Positions 7,787 through 13,422 of a stretch of 13,422 nt of DNA are shown here, one piece after another. Numbering within the stretch: the stretch's first letter is position 1; each line of letters begins with the position of its first letter. This DNA is from Deltaproteobacteria bacterium (GTDB lineage Bacteria > Desulfobacterota_B > Binatia > UBA9968): positions 1 through 13,422 of the forward strand of contig VBKY01000317.1 in NCBI GenBank assembly GCA_005879255.1. The letters run 5' to 3'. The position numbers were made by a program, and so were the translations under genes. The notes beneath the pieces are model-generated. The model was not told the DNA's origin. It did not search any database and worked only from the letters and a program-made list of their open reading frames with translations.

Positions 7787-8152
7787 CTAATATTGTACTT
7801 TATTACGTATATGGCTCGGATATCGCCAAAAGTTGCATAAAGAAATACTCGGGATTTGGTGGACCCGATCCGCCATTGCAATAATTTGGCGCTGGGTGAG
7901 CTTGGAATCCGGGATGTTGCTCAATGAAACCGTTTGTGGTCGACCGAGATACCCACCGCGAGCCTTGCTCCGGCCCGCCAATAGTCGAAATCTAGTTTCC
8001 GGAATGGTTCGAAATGGAGTGAAGTCGACAGGCCGGCCGCCGGTCGAGTGATTTGCCAGGTCGTCGTGAAGCTCATCGACAAGTGCGATTGGGGTATGCC
8101 GCCAGAACTGCCGCCCGAACAATAAGTGGCGATTTCTTTTTTTTCTTGACAA
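7787..8152 (-). pseudogene. Possible decayed serine-recombinase C-terminal fragment
   Basis: The 700-base gap between thrB and the cold-shock gene contains a minus-strand open stretch of 121 codons from a TTG with no good ribosome-binding site. Its middle (about residues 28-72) reads DDLANHSTGGRPVDF, later RLLAGRSKARGGYLGRPQT. This resembles the resolvase/invertase segment in which ST-x-x-GR-x-x-F, then EFER, then AGL-x-x-ARA-x-G-x-x-LGRP mark the end of the catalytic domain. Spacing is wrong by several residues and the EFER and AGL blocks are garbled. The following helix-turn-helix region is barely recognisable, and the N-terminal catalytic-serine part is absent. I read it as a remnant of a lost mobile element; chance resemblance remains possible. 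Confidence 0.35.
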
Positions 8153-8175
8153 GGATAGCCAGCTTTTCCTAATCT
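8146..8175 (+). promoter_or_regulatory. Putative promoter of the cold-shock gene
   Basis: TTGACA (8146-8151) matches the -35 consensus exactly. It is followed after 18 bases by TAATCT (8170-8175), an acceptable -10. Initiation near 8182 would leave a leader of about 180 bases before the csp start codon, similar in size to the long cspA-type leaders. A T-run precedes the -35. Confidence 0.5.
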
Positions 8176-8181
8176 CGCCCC

Positions 8182-8360
8182 CTAAAATCAGAGGGAAGTC
8201 TCTTTTTCAGTCTGAGATAGGCCTGACGTTGGGAATCGGCCCCATTCCTTACGAGCTTCGAGGATGGAAGAGAGACGCAGCAAATAACCGTGATCGGCTT
8301 TGGGGCGAGCACGAATGAGTGGCATACCAAGTTGCGGCGTATGCAAGGGAGGTTCGGATA
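8182..8360 (+). promoter_or_regulatory. Long 5' leader of the cold-shock mRNA
   Basis: About 180 bases lie between the predicted start of transcription and the csp ATG without a plausible gene. One hairpin is visible: 8242-8249 pairs with 8261-8267 (seven pairs, one bulged T) around an 11-base loop. Long structured leaders that act as RNA thermosensors are known for E. coli cspA. A similar role here is inference from length and context. The leader ends in a strong AAGGGAGG ribosome-binding site. Confidence 0.35.
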
Positions 8361-8564
8361 ATGGCGAGCGGCAAGGTTAAATGGTTTAACAACGCGAAAG
8401 GTTACGGATTCATCGAGAAAGAAGGCGGCGGCGACGTATTTGTTCATTACAGCGCGATTCAGGGGGACGGATTTAAGACGTTGAATGAGGGCGAGAATGT
8501 CGAGTTTGAAATAACCCAGGGAGAAAAGGGGCCTCAAGCCGTTAATGTTGTGAAACGAATGTAA
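8361..8564 (+). CDS. Cold-shock protein, CspA family
   Basis: Small single-stranded nucleic-acid-binding protein (RNA chaperone) made of one OB-fold domain. The ATG at 8361 gives 67 residues, the standard length, and AAGGGAGG ends 8 bases upstream. The frame is open 14 codons further upstream, but those codons are leader sequence. The RNA-binding motifs are intact: [12 protein letters not shown] (about 7-18, RNP1 KGYGFI) and DVFVHYSAI (about 25-33, RNP2). The rest, [23 protein letters not shown], matches the family closely. It is likely monocistronic, with its own promoter and long leader and a strong hairpin just after the stop. Whether it is cold-induced cannot be told from the coding sequence. 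Confidence 0.97.
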   Translation: MASGKVKWFNNAKGYGFIEKEGGGDVFVHYSAIQGDGFKTLNEGENVEFEITQGEKGPQAVNVVKRM

Positions 8565-8575
8565 TAGTTGTTCTG

Positions 8576-8609
8576 GCAAGCGCCGGGTTCAAGGCGAGCC
8601 GGCGCTTGC
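8576..8609 (+). terminator. GC-rich hairpin downstream of the cold-shock gene
   Basis: GCAAGCGCCGG (8576-8586) is a perfect 11-base inverted repeat with CCGGCGCTTGC (8599-8609) around a 12-base loop, starting 12 bases after the csp stop codon. Position and stability fit a transcription terminator. The following bases (AGCATTATCTT) are only mildly T-rich, so it may be a suboptimal intrinsic terminator or an mRNA-stabilising 3' structure. Confidence 0.55.
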
Positions 8610-8831
8610 AGCATTATCTTCAGGCCGTGCAAATTTCCACTGCAGGTTTCCTAGCCTTTAGTCGGCCGAAAAACAATTCATCAGCAAGATCGGTCTGCAA
8701 TCGCAAGTGTCTGTGGAGCAAGGTGACAAAGGTGCCGGCGCAGATCGATTTGTCTAGTGATAAGAAAAATAGTAGCTTGGCAAGAGCAAGGAAATTGGTC
8801 GGGATCGGGTTAGAACAGACAAGCAAAATCT

Positions 8832-9341
8832 ATGGCACAATCAAATCTCAATAGCGGAGCACGCTTCGGGCAGGAAAAGCTCCTTTCGGAGACGGTTGTG
8901 TTAACGCGTCTCGACAAGGCCGTTGGTTGGGCGCGCAAGTATTCGCTCTTTCCGTATCCCTTCGCTACCGCATGCTGTGCGATGGAATATATGTCGCTGT
9001 CGATGTCGCCGTACGATATCGATCGATTCGGCGCGCTGCTGCCACGTTTCAGCCCGCGCCAAGCTGATTTGTTAATGGTTATCGGCACGGTGAACCACAA
9101 ACTCTCTCCGGTGTTAAAGCGCGTCTATGACCAGATGTCCGAGCCGAAGTGGGTAATGGCCTTCGGAGCTTGCGCCGCAAGCGGCGGCTTCTATGACAAC
9201 TATGCGACGGTTCAAGGCATTGATCGAATCATTCCTGTCGATGTTTACGTTCCCGGCTGTCCACCCCGTCCGGAAGCGGTTTTAGACGGTCTCATGGAAC
9301 TACAAAAGCACATAGCTTCGCAGAAACATCCAATCGGTTAG
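8832..9341 (+). CDS. nuoB: NADH-quinone oxidoreductase subunit B, stand-alone
   Basis: Complex I peripheral-arm subunit that carries iron-sulfur cluster N2, the last electron carrier before quinone. The 169-residue product has the four expected cluster ligands: adjacent Cys48-Cys49 (FATACCAMEYM), Cys114 (GACAASGGFYDNY) and Cys143 (YVPGCPPRPEA). The adjacent-cysteine pair and GCPPRPE are diagnostic of NuoB. Length is typical (150-220). Complex I genes normally lie together as nuoA-N, with nuoB between nuoA and nuoC. Here the upstream neighbour is a cold-shock gene and the downstream one an OB-fold-like protein. It is therefore either a detached sole copy or an extra paralogue. I see no strong ribosome-binding site or promoter in the 222 bases upstream. 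Every key residue is present, so it looks functional. Confidence 0.93.
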   Translation: MAQSNLNSGARFGQEKLLSETVVLTRLDKAVGWARKYSLFPYPFATACCAMEYMSLSMSPYDIDRFGALLPRFSPRQADLLMVIGTVNHKLSPVLKRVYDQMSEPKWVMAFGACAASGGFYDNYATVQGIDRIIPVDVYVPGCPPRPEAVLDGLMELQKHIASQKHPIG

Positions 9342-9439
9342 TCGCGGTATTTCTGTTCGACCGCCGGTCAAATTTTCAATGAAAGTAGGCTTTTCAAATC
9401 GCCGGGTGAGCTTGATGCCGGTTGCGGTGATCGAGAATT

Positions 9440-9763
9440 GTGAGTGAATTCATGGCCGAGGAAGAAAATGACCCATTGGCATCGCCGCGCGGGGATTTTT
9501 TTCACCAAGGCGTCATCACTAAATTATTTCCGTCAAACAACACGGGCGTTGTGCGGACCGAGAGCGGCCGGGAGCTGACTTTTTCCTATGAGTTAGTGGT
9601 TCTCGTGGGCGAGGCGAAATCACCGCTCGATCTAAAGGTCGGCGACCCGGTGGGTTACGATCTCGGGTGGACGTCGAACGGGCTAAGAATTACTAAGCTC
9701 AAAACTTATCCGAAAACAGGCGGCGAAACCAATCACTCGGGCTCAGAAGGGCAGAGAAGTTAA
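9440..9763 (+). CDS. Small OB-fold / cold-shock-domain-like protein
   Basis: Not a named family to me. From the GTG at 9440 the product has 107 residues; an in-frame ATG at 9452 would give 103, and neither has a decisive ribosome-binding site. The central part, FHQGVITKLFPSNNTGVVRTESGRELTFSYELVVL, then LKVGDPVGYDLGWTSNGLRITKLKTY, follows the strand pattern of a cold-shock domain (G-x-I-x-x-L-F, G-V-V-R, G-R-E-x-x-F, L-x-x-G-D-x-V-x-Y-D, G-L-x-I). The aromatic RNP1 and RNP2 residues of true Csp proteins are missing. Acidic N-terminal and polar C-terminal tails flank the domain. It lies 98 bases after nuoB in the same direction and converges on the membrane-protein gene at 9743, overlapping it tail to tail by about 21 bases. 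Nucleic-acid binding is a guess from the fold. Confidence 0.6.
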   Translation: MSEFMAEEENDPLASPRGDFFHQGVITKLFPSNNTGVVRTESGRELTFSYELVVLVGEAKSPLDLKVGDPVGYDLGWTSNGLRITKLKTYPKTGGETNHSGSEGQRS

Positions 9764-10573
9764 GGCGAGGATCTGCCGCCCCAAAATTTCCCCGACAAAG
9801 ACTCCCAGTAGCGCTATATAAAACAATCCCGTGGCGGCCATGGTATGCGGTATCTGTAGCGTCCGCCAAATCATCCAAGATAGAATTAACGGCGCGATTT
9901 GGCCGGTGATCACGCGGGTAAGCAGTAACGTCGAATGATATTGCCACAGTCGCTCTATGCCAAGCCGGCTCTGCGCCGAGCCAAAAAAGTAAAGCGTAGG
10001 CAGCGATAGTGCAAAAGACGCGCATTGAACGATCAACGCAATAACAAAAAACTTATAGATGCGGATGAACGGATCTAAGCTCTGTCCGGTGTCGATCAAG
10101 TACCAGTGGCCGATTAGCATGCCGACGGTGACGCTGCCAAGCAGCAGGGACGATGAAAAAAACGTCGTCGGGTAAACCAGGGTTTCGACCGAAACCAACG
10201 ATGCGTGATAGAAGCTATGGGCGCTGAATATAAGTCCTGCCAACCCCGTCAGCACGCACAACGCGAAGCTGCGCGCCCGAAAGGCTTGTCGTTCGCCCCA
10301 TAGAGAGATCATATAGCAGGAAAAAAAAACCATGAATGCGACGTGAAAAAGAACTTCGAGGCCGACCCCCCAACTAAGATGCTCTGACAAACTCTGCCAA
10401 TAGAAGGTGCTTTTGCCCCACAGACCGAGCAATGCGATGGCATAGAGAACGCCGGCCGTCGACTTGTAAAATGCGCGCTCGATTTCATGAAACGGCGTAC
10501 CGGCCAACGCAAAAAGACCGCCCAATGCGACCTGATAAAAGAAAATCAAAAAACTGCTGGAAAACCCTTGCAT
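9743..10573 (-). CDS. Eight-helix membrane protein in the quinone cluster, unknown function
   Basis: The ATG at 10571-10573 gives 276 residues. The frame is open 57 codons further upstream, but that stretch overlaps the end of ubiE and is not hydrophobic, so I reject it. Eight hydrophobic segments can be counted, beginning SFLIFFYQVALGGLFALAG and ending FYIALLGVFVGEILGRQIL. Notable polar residues within membrane segments include FSAHSFYHA and GMLIGHWYLIDTG; a His-Trp-Tyr cluster could bind a cofactor or quinone, but this is speculation. It is the last of three leftward genes after the polyprenyl synthase and ubiE/menG, 17 bases past the frame-corrected ubiE stop, so a role linked to isoprenoid quinones or the respiratory chain is reasonable. 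Its 3' end overlaps the convergent small gene. I do not recognise a characterised family. Confidence 0.75.
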   Translation of the reverse strand: MQGFSSSFLIFFYQVALGGLFALAGTPFHEIERAFYKSTAGVLYAIALLGLWGKSTFYWQSLSEHLSWGVGLEVLFHVAFMVFFSCYMISLWGERQAFRARSFALCVLTGLAGLIFSAHSFYHASLVSVETLVYPTTFFSSSLLLGSVTVGMLIGHWYLIDTGQSLDPFIRIYKFFVIALIVQCASFALSLPTLYFFGSAQSRLGIERLWQYHSTLLLTRVITGQIAPLILSWMIWRTLQIPHTMAATGLFYIALLGVFVGEILGRQILALTSLPF

Positions 10574-10590
10574 GGTTTGGTTCTCAAGCC

Positions 10591-11312
10591 TCAGTGTCTG
10601 CGAGACTTTTCCGCAACGTGCATGCATACCGCGCCGTTCATAAACTTGCGGGTCGCGACATTTGCAAATCCGGCGCGTTGAGCTTTTCGACATTCTCGGG
10701 GGTATGAAACTGGCGAACCGATTCAGACAAATACTGGTACGCATCGCGGTCGCTCGATAACAGTGCGCCGATCCGGGGCACCAGGCGATAAAAGTAAATG
10801 GAGTAAAGTGTCGAGAACCAGCTCGCGGACGGCGGATACATGTCTAAAGAAACGAATTTGGCGCCGGGCTTGAGGACGCGGAACGCCTCGGCAAATAAAA
10901 GCGCCAAATCGGAGACGTTGCGCAACACAAAGGCCGTCATGGCGCCATCGAAGATTGCGTCCCTAAACGGCGAAGCCATAGCGCTACCCATGACAAACGC
11001 GGTGGTTTCACCCTGTGTAAATGTGACCTGTTTGGCGCGGGCTAGCTTTAGCATTGTCAGGGAGAAATCCAAGCCGACGATGCGCGCCTTGTCCCTGGCC
11101 TCCTTTACCGCGGTGAACGCGAGATCGCCGGTTCCGGTGCCGATATCGAGAAGAAGCGAATTTCCGCCCGTCAGAATGCTGCGAATCGCTCGACGCCGCC
11201 AGCGCACGTCAAGGCGAAAACTGATGACGCGATTGAGTAAATCATAGCGTCCCGCAATCCGGTCGAACATGTTCTGGACGGCTCGGTCGCGCGGAGAGTT
11301 TAAAGCGGACAT
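10591..11312 (-). pseudogene. ubiE: Demethylmenaquinone/ubiquinone C-methyltransferase with a C-terminal frameshift
   Basis: SAM-dependent methyltransferase for the C-methylation step of menaquinone/ubiquinone synthesis (UbiE/MenG). From the ATG at 11310-11312 the frame reads MSALNSPRDRAVQNMFDRIAGRYDLLNRVISF, with SAM motif LDIGTGTGDLA at about 55-65 and later FRVLKPGAKFVSLDMYPP and YLSESVRQFHTPENVEKL. It then stops at 10638 after the uncharacteristic tail PDLQMSRPASL (224 residues). In the adjacent frame the expected ending appears: GFANVATRKFMNGAVCMHVAEKSRRH and a TGA at 10591-10593. One base is missing between about 10672 and 10687, possibly in the T-run at 10684-10687. The restored protein would have about 240 residues, the normal length. 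This is a recent mutation, a sequencing or assembly error, or (less likely) programmed slippage; an error seems most likely. Confidence 0.85.
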
Positions 11313-11364
11313 CAGCAAAGAGCTAAACTACAGGATCGACGCGGGGAAGAGCGTTGAGATGTCC

Positions 11365-12333
11365 TTAGAAATCTCGATCGATGATCAGCTGCACTAGAGT
11401 TTTGAGTCCGTTGCGGTACAGCGATGGCGGCAGTTTTTTGACCGATTTAAGGGCTTCTTGAGCGTAGCGCTTGGAGAGCAATTTGGCTTCCTGGATCGCG
11501 GAACTCGTCTTAATGGCCGTCAATCCGGCTAAAATTTGCTCCTCGGTCGGCTTGCTGCAGTCGAACGTTTTACGAACCGTCGCGTCGCCGCCGTTCATGG
11601 CCAGAATGATCGGCAAAGCGGGGTTACCGTCGCGCAAATCCATCCCGGTCGGTTTGCCGAGCAGCTCGGCATTGCCCACCACGTCAAGAATGTCATCGAC
11701 CATCTGGAACGCGATGCCCATGTTCAGTCCATAACGTTCGGTCTCGTCCACCAAAGAAGGATGGGCGCCGGCGAGATACGCGCCGACTTTCGCGCCGGTA
11801 TGGAAAAGCGATGCGGTTTTCCGTTTGACGATCTCCACGTAGTGTTCAATCGTCACGGCCCGGTTGCGATTGAAATGGCTCTGCAAGATCTCCCCTTCAG
11901 TAAGCAGCGTGCAGGCGTCCGCAGTCCATTGAACTACGGTCTCGTCGAATTTTCCGGCGAATTCAAAGGCCTTAATGAATAGAAAATCTCCCGCGACCAG
12001 CGTCGACTTGAGGCCGAATTTCTTGAATGCGGAAACTTTACCCCGGCGCGTCTCGGCGCCGTCTATGATGTCGTCGTGTAGCAGTGTGGCGGTGTGAATA
12101 AGTTCGATTGCCGTAGCGATATCGACGATGTCCCGGATGCGTTGTCCGCCAAAGGCGAAATACGCTAAGAGCGTCACCATCGGCCGGACTCGCTTGCCTC
12201 CGCCATGGATCAAATGCGCGGAAATATCGGTGAGATCGCGCTCTCGGGAACCGATGGCGCGAACAAGATTCTCTTCGACGAGTTGCAGCTCCTCGGTGAC
12301 GCAGCTAAACGGATCATTGCTTCCCTGAAGCAA
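11365..12333 (-). CDS. ispB: Long-chain polyprenyl diphosphate synthase
   Basis: Trans-prenyltransferase that extends farnesyl or geranylgeranyl diphosphate with isopentenyl diphosphate to make the side chain of menaquinone or ubiquinone. The 322-residue protein has GGGKRVRP (44-51), the first aspartate-rich motif LLHDDIIDGAETRRG (84-98, Asp87-Asp91), the second motif FQMVDDILDVVG (209-220, Asp213-Asp217) and GKPTGMDLRDG. The fifth residue before the first motif is small (Ala82), as in long-chain rather than C15/C20 enzymes. The start is TTG (12331-12333), supported by GGAG exactly 7 bases upstream; no ATG lies in frame nearby. It heads the leftward cluster with ubiE and a membrane protein, 52 bases before ubiE. 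Exact chain length (C35-C50) cannot be read off; hepT/ispB naming is by function only. Confidence 0.93.
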   Translation of the reverse strand: MLQGSNDPFSCVTEELQLVEENLVRAIGSRERDLTDISAHLIHGGGKRVRPMVTLLAYFAFGGQRIRDIVDIATAIELIHTATLLHDDIIDGAETRRGKVSAFKKFGLKSTLVAGDFLFIKAFEFAGKFDETVVQWTADACTLLTEGEILQSHFNRNRAVTIEHYVEIVKRKTASLFHTGAKVGAYLAGAHPSLVDETERYGLNMGIAFQMVDDILDVVGNAELLGKPTGMDLRDGNPALPIILAMNGGDATVRKTFDCSKPTEEQILAGLTAIKTSSAIQEAKLLSKRYAQEALKSVKKLPPSLYRNGLKTLVQLIIDRDF

Positions 12334-12338
12334 GGGAA
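12321..12338 (-). promoter_or_regulatory. Hairpin enclosing the TTG start codon of the polyprenyl synthase
   Basis: The minus strand reads TTCCCT-TGCTTC-AGGGAA, a perfect 6-base stem with a 6-base loop. The first T of the TTG start codon is the last base of the left arm. The ribosome-binding site GGAG (12341-12344) lies just outside the stem. Such a structure would be expected to lower initiation, together with the weak TTG codon. It is a simple palindrome, so chance is possible. Confidence 0.35.
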
Positions 12339-12689
12339 TTCTCCGTTCGACATCGAGTGCAATGCTGGAATCTGCCGGCGATGTATTGATTTTTGTTTCT
12401 CGGATCAGAGACGCTCCGCGCGCCGATCAAAAGCTAGCTCGGAAAATGGCATAGATCACTGGATTGGTCAAGTCAGACTTGGCGCCGCGATAATCGCGCC
12501 AGAGCGCGCCATGAATCGTTCGGCAGCGAGCCGAAATTCATCGCGCGCGGACGTGAAAAAACTCGCTGTGTGTTGAAATATCGGCGATTTTCCTTGACAA
12601 AATTGCGCCACCCCGAATATATAACGCCCAAGACCTGGACATTGTTTGATTCGATAAAACATCAAATGGCGTAGAAGGAGGGGAGAGCA
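12334..12689. other. Divergent intergenic region with a hairpin at 12511-12541
   Basis: No credible gene lies in these 356 bases; the open frames here are shadows. A hairpin is visible at 12511-12541: ATGAAT and TTCGGC pair with GCCGAA and ATTCAT, with a 2-base bulge and a 5-base loop, 12 pairs in all. A small CGCGA-TAA-TCGCG hairpin precedes it near 12487-12499. No T-run follows on either strand. The region must hold the promoter of the leftward quinone cluster, but I find only weak candidates there (TTGACC near 12466-12471 without a good -10). Confidence 0.45.
12594..12623 (+). promoter_or_regulatory. Strong sigma-70-type promoter of the PuuD-like gene
   Basis: TTGACA (12594-12599) is a perfect -35 and TATATA (12618-12623) a good -10, with an 18-base spacer; shifting the -10 by one base gives a 17-base spacer. 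Initiation near 12630 would leave a leader of about 60 bases ending in an AAGGAGG ribosome-binding site before the ATG at 12690. Confidence 0.65.
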
Positions 12690-13394
12690 ATGGAGTTTAC
12701 ATTGTTTATTCTGCGGTGGATTCATTTTTTGGCGGGCATTACTTGGATCGGAATTCTTTATTATTTCAATTTCGTGCAGACGCCGTTTTTCGCGGAGACC
12801 GAAGCGCCGGTCAGGATCGGAGCGATTCAGAAGCTGGTGCCGCGCGCGCTGTGGTGGTTTCGCTGGGGCGCGATGGTCACCTTCCTTGCCGGTATCCTGA
12901 TGTACATTATGCGCATGAGCGAAATGGGCGCTGGGCTGTTCTATTCATCGTCTTATGGTGTGACGATTACCGTCGGCGGCTTGATCGGCACCATAATGTT
13001 TTTGAACGTTTGGCTTGTGATCTGGCCTAATCAACAGATCGTCATTGCCTCGACCAATCAGGTAGCTTCAGGTGGCCAGGCCTTGCCCGCCGCCGCAGGC
13101 GCCGCTCGTCGCGCTGCTTTGACTTCTCGAACCAACACCGTTTTTTCGATTCCCATGCTTTTTTACATGGGAGCCGCCAGCCATTATTCCGCGATGGTGG
13201 GCTCAATGGGTCCATGGGGTTCACACGGATATTTCTGGTTTATAGTGATCGTGATCCTAGGTGCTTTTGAAGCAAATGCGCTGATAGGCACTCAAGGCGT
13301 GGCGAAACAGCCGCTCGATTCGGTAAAGGGAGCGCTGTGGTTTGGCTTCCTGTTGACCGGAATCCTGTTTCTTTTAACGCTCGGGCTTACATAA
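12690..13394 (+). CDS. Urate oxidase N-domain (PuuD-like) membrane protein without cytochrome domain
   Basis: The 234-residue protein resembles the membrane domain of PuuD-type urate hydroxylase (Urate_ox_N family). The N-terminus LRWIHFLAGITWIGILYYFNFVQTPFF, then LVPRALWWFRWGAMVTFLAGIL and FLNVWLVIWPNQQIVIA, are characteristic blocks. About six membrane helices are seen (about 5-27, 55-75, 90-112, 150-170, 180-200, 210-232). Full PuuD proteins are roughly twice as long and end with a cytochrome c domain carrying CxxCH; none is present before the stop at 13394, so this is the membrane-only form. AAGGAGG about 9 bases upstream fixes the start. It is driven by its own strong promoter. Whether it acts on urate is uncertain; no purine-catabolism genes are near, and many short relatives are uncharacterised. 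Confidence 0.8.
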   Translation: MEFTLFILRWIHFLAGITWIGILYYFNFVQTPFFAETEAPVRIGAIQKLVPRALWWFRWGAMVTFLAGILMYIMRMSEMGAGLFYSSSYGVTITVGGLIGTIMFLNVWLVIWPNQQIVIASTNQVASGGQALPAAAGAARRAALTSRTNTVFSIPMLFYMGAASHYSAMVGSMGPWGSHGYFWFIVIVILGAFEANALIGTQGVAKQPLDSVKGALWFGFLLTGILFLLTLGLT

Positions 13395-13422
13395 GTCGCG
13401 AGCGTTAGTTGGCCAGGTAAGC

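Noticed and set aside
7833..8051. 72-codon plus-strand open frame in the thrB-csp gap
   Set aside because: No ribosome-binding site or recognisable domain; it lies antisense to the recombinase-like fragment.
8606..8854. 82-codon plus-strand open frame overlapping the nuoB start
   Set aside because: It starts in the csp terminator hairpin, has no ribosome-binding site or domain, and runs into nuoB in another frame.
10672..10690. Programmed -1 ribosomal frameshift in ubiE
   Set aside because: The GTC-GAA-AAG context is not a canonical X-XXY-YYZ slippery heptamer and no downstream pseudoknot was noticed; an indel is simpler.
10574..10744. 57-codon N-terminal extension of the membrane protein
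   Set aside because: It overlaps the end of ubiE in another frame, is Cys/Arg-rich and not hydrophobic; the ATG at 10573 begins right at the first membrane helix.
11536..11982. 148-codon plus-strand open frame inside the polyprenyl synthase
   Set aside because: Antisense shadow of a gene with clear catalytic motifs.
1..13422. CRISPR array, intact insertion sequence, phage or toxin-antitoxin genes
   Set aside because: Looked for on both strands; no regularly spaced repeats, transposase with terminal repeats or phage genes were seen.

Overview
The window looks like chromosomal DNA from a free-living, respiring, Gram-negative-type bacterium. It carries a homodimeric (AceE-type) pyruvate dehydrogenase, a complex I subunit (NuoB), and the prenyl-chain and C-methylation enzymes of menaquinone or ubiquinone synthesis. 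Base composition is moderate. Gene content would suit an uncultured deltaproteobacterial, Binatia-like or Tectomicrobia-like lineage, but this placement is inferred from gene style and not proven. Most of the window is housekeeping sequence. I see no CRISPR array, intact mobile element or obvious defence system.

Left part (1-5336). Three leftward genes form a pyruvate dehydrogenase operon in the order aceE, aceF, lpd. The lpd gene runs off the left edge. A lipoate/octanoate-protein ligase gene (4471-5190, rightward) starts 61 bases from aceE and diverges from it, so the enzyme that probably lipoylates AceF sits beside its substrate. A CAU-anticodon tRNA with encoded CCA follows on the minus strand.

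Middle (5374-8360). A PP2A-like metallophosphoesterase, a small two-helix membrane protein and an APH-fold homoserine kinase (thrB, with a good promoter) come next. They are followed by about 700 bases with no intact gene. That gap holds the thrB promoter, a possible decayed serine-recombinase fragment, and the promoter and long leader of a cold-shock gene.

Right part (8361-13422). The cold-shock protein gene is followed by a stand-alone nuoB with no other nuo genes near it, then a small OB-fold/cold-shock-like protein. A leftward cluster follows in the order polyprenyl diphosphate synthase (TTG start), ubiE/menG, 8-helix membrane protein. The ubiE reading frame is broken by a one-base shift near its C-terminus, and the missing conserved tail is readable in another frame. 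A strong promoter then drives a rightward gene for a six-helix membrane protein resembling the membrane half of PuuD-type urate oxidase.

The functional themes fit together: pyruvate oxidation and lipoylation produce NADH, complex I oxidises it, and the isoprenoid quinone cluster supplies the electron carrier.
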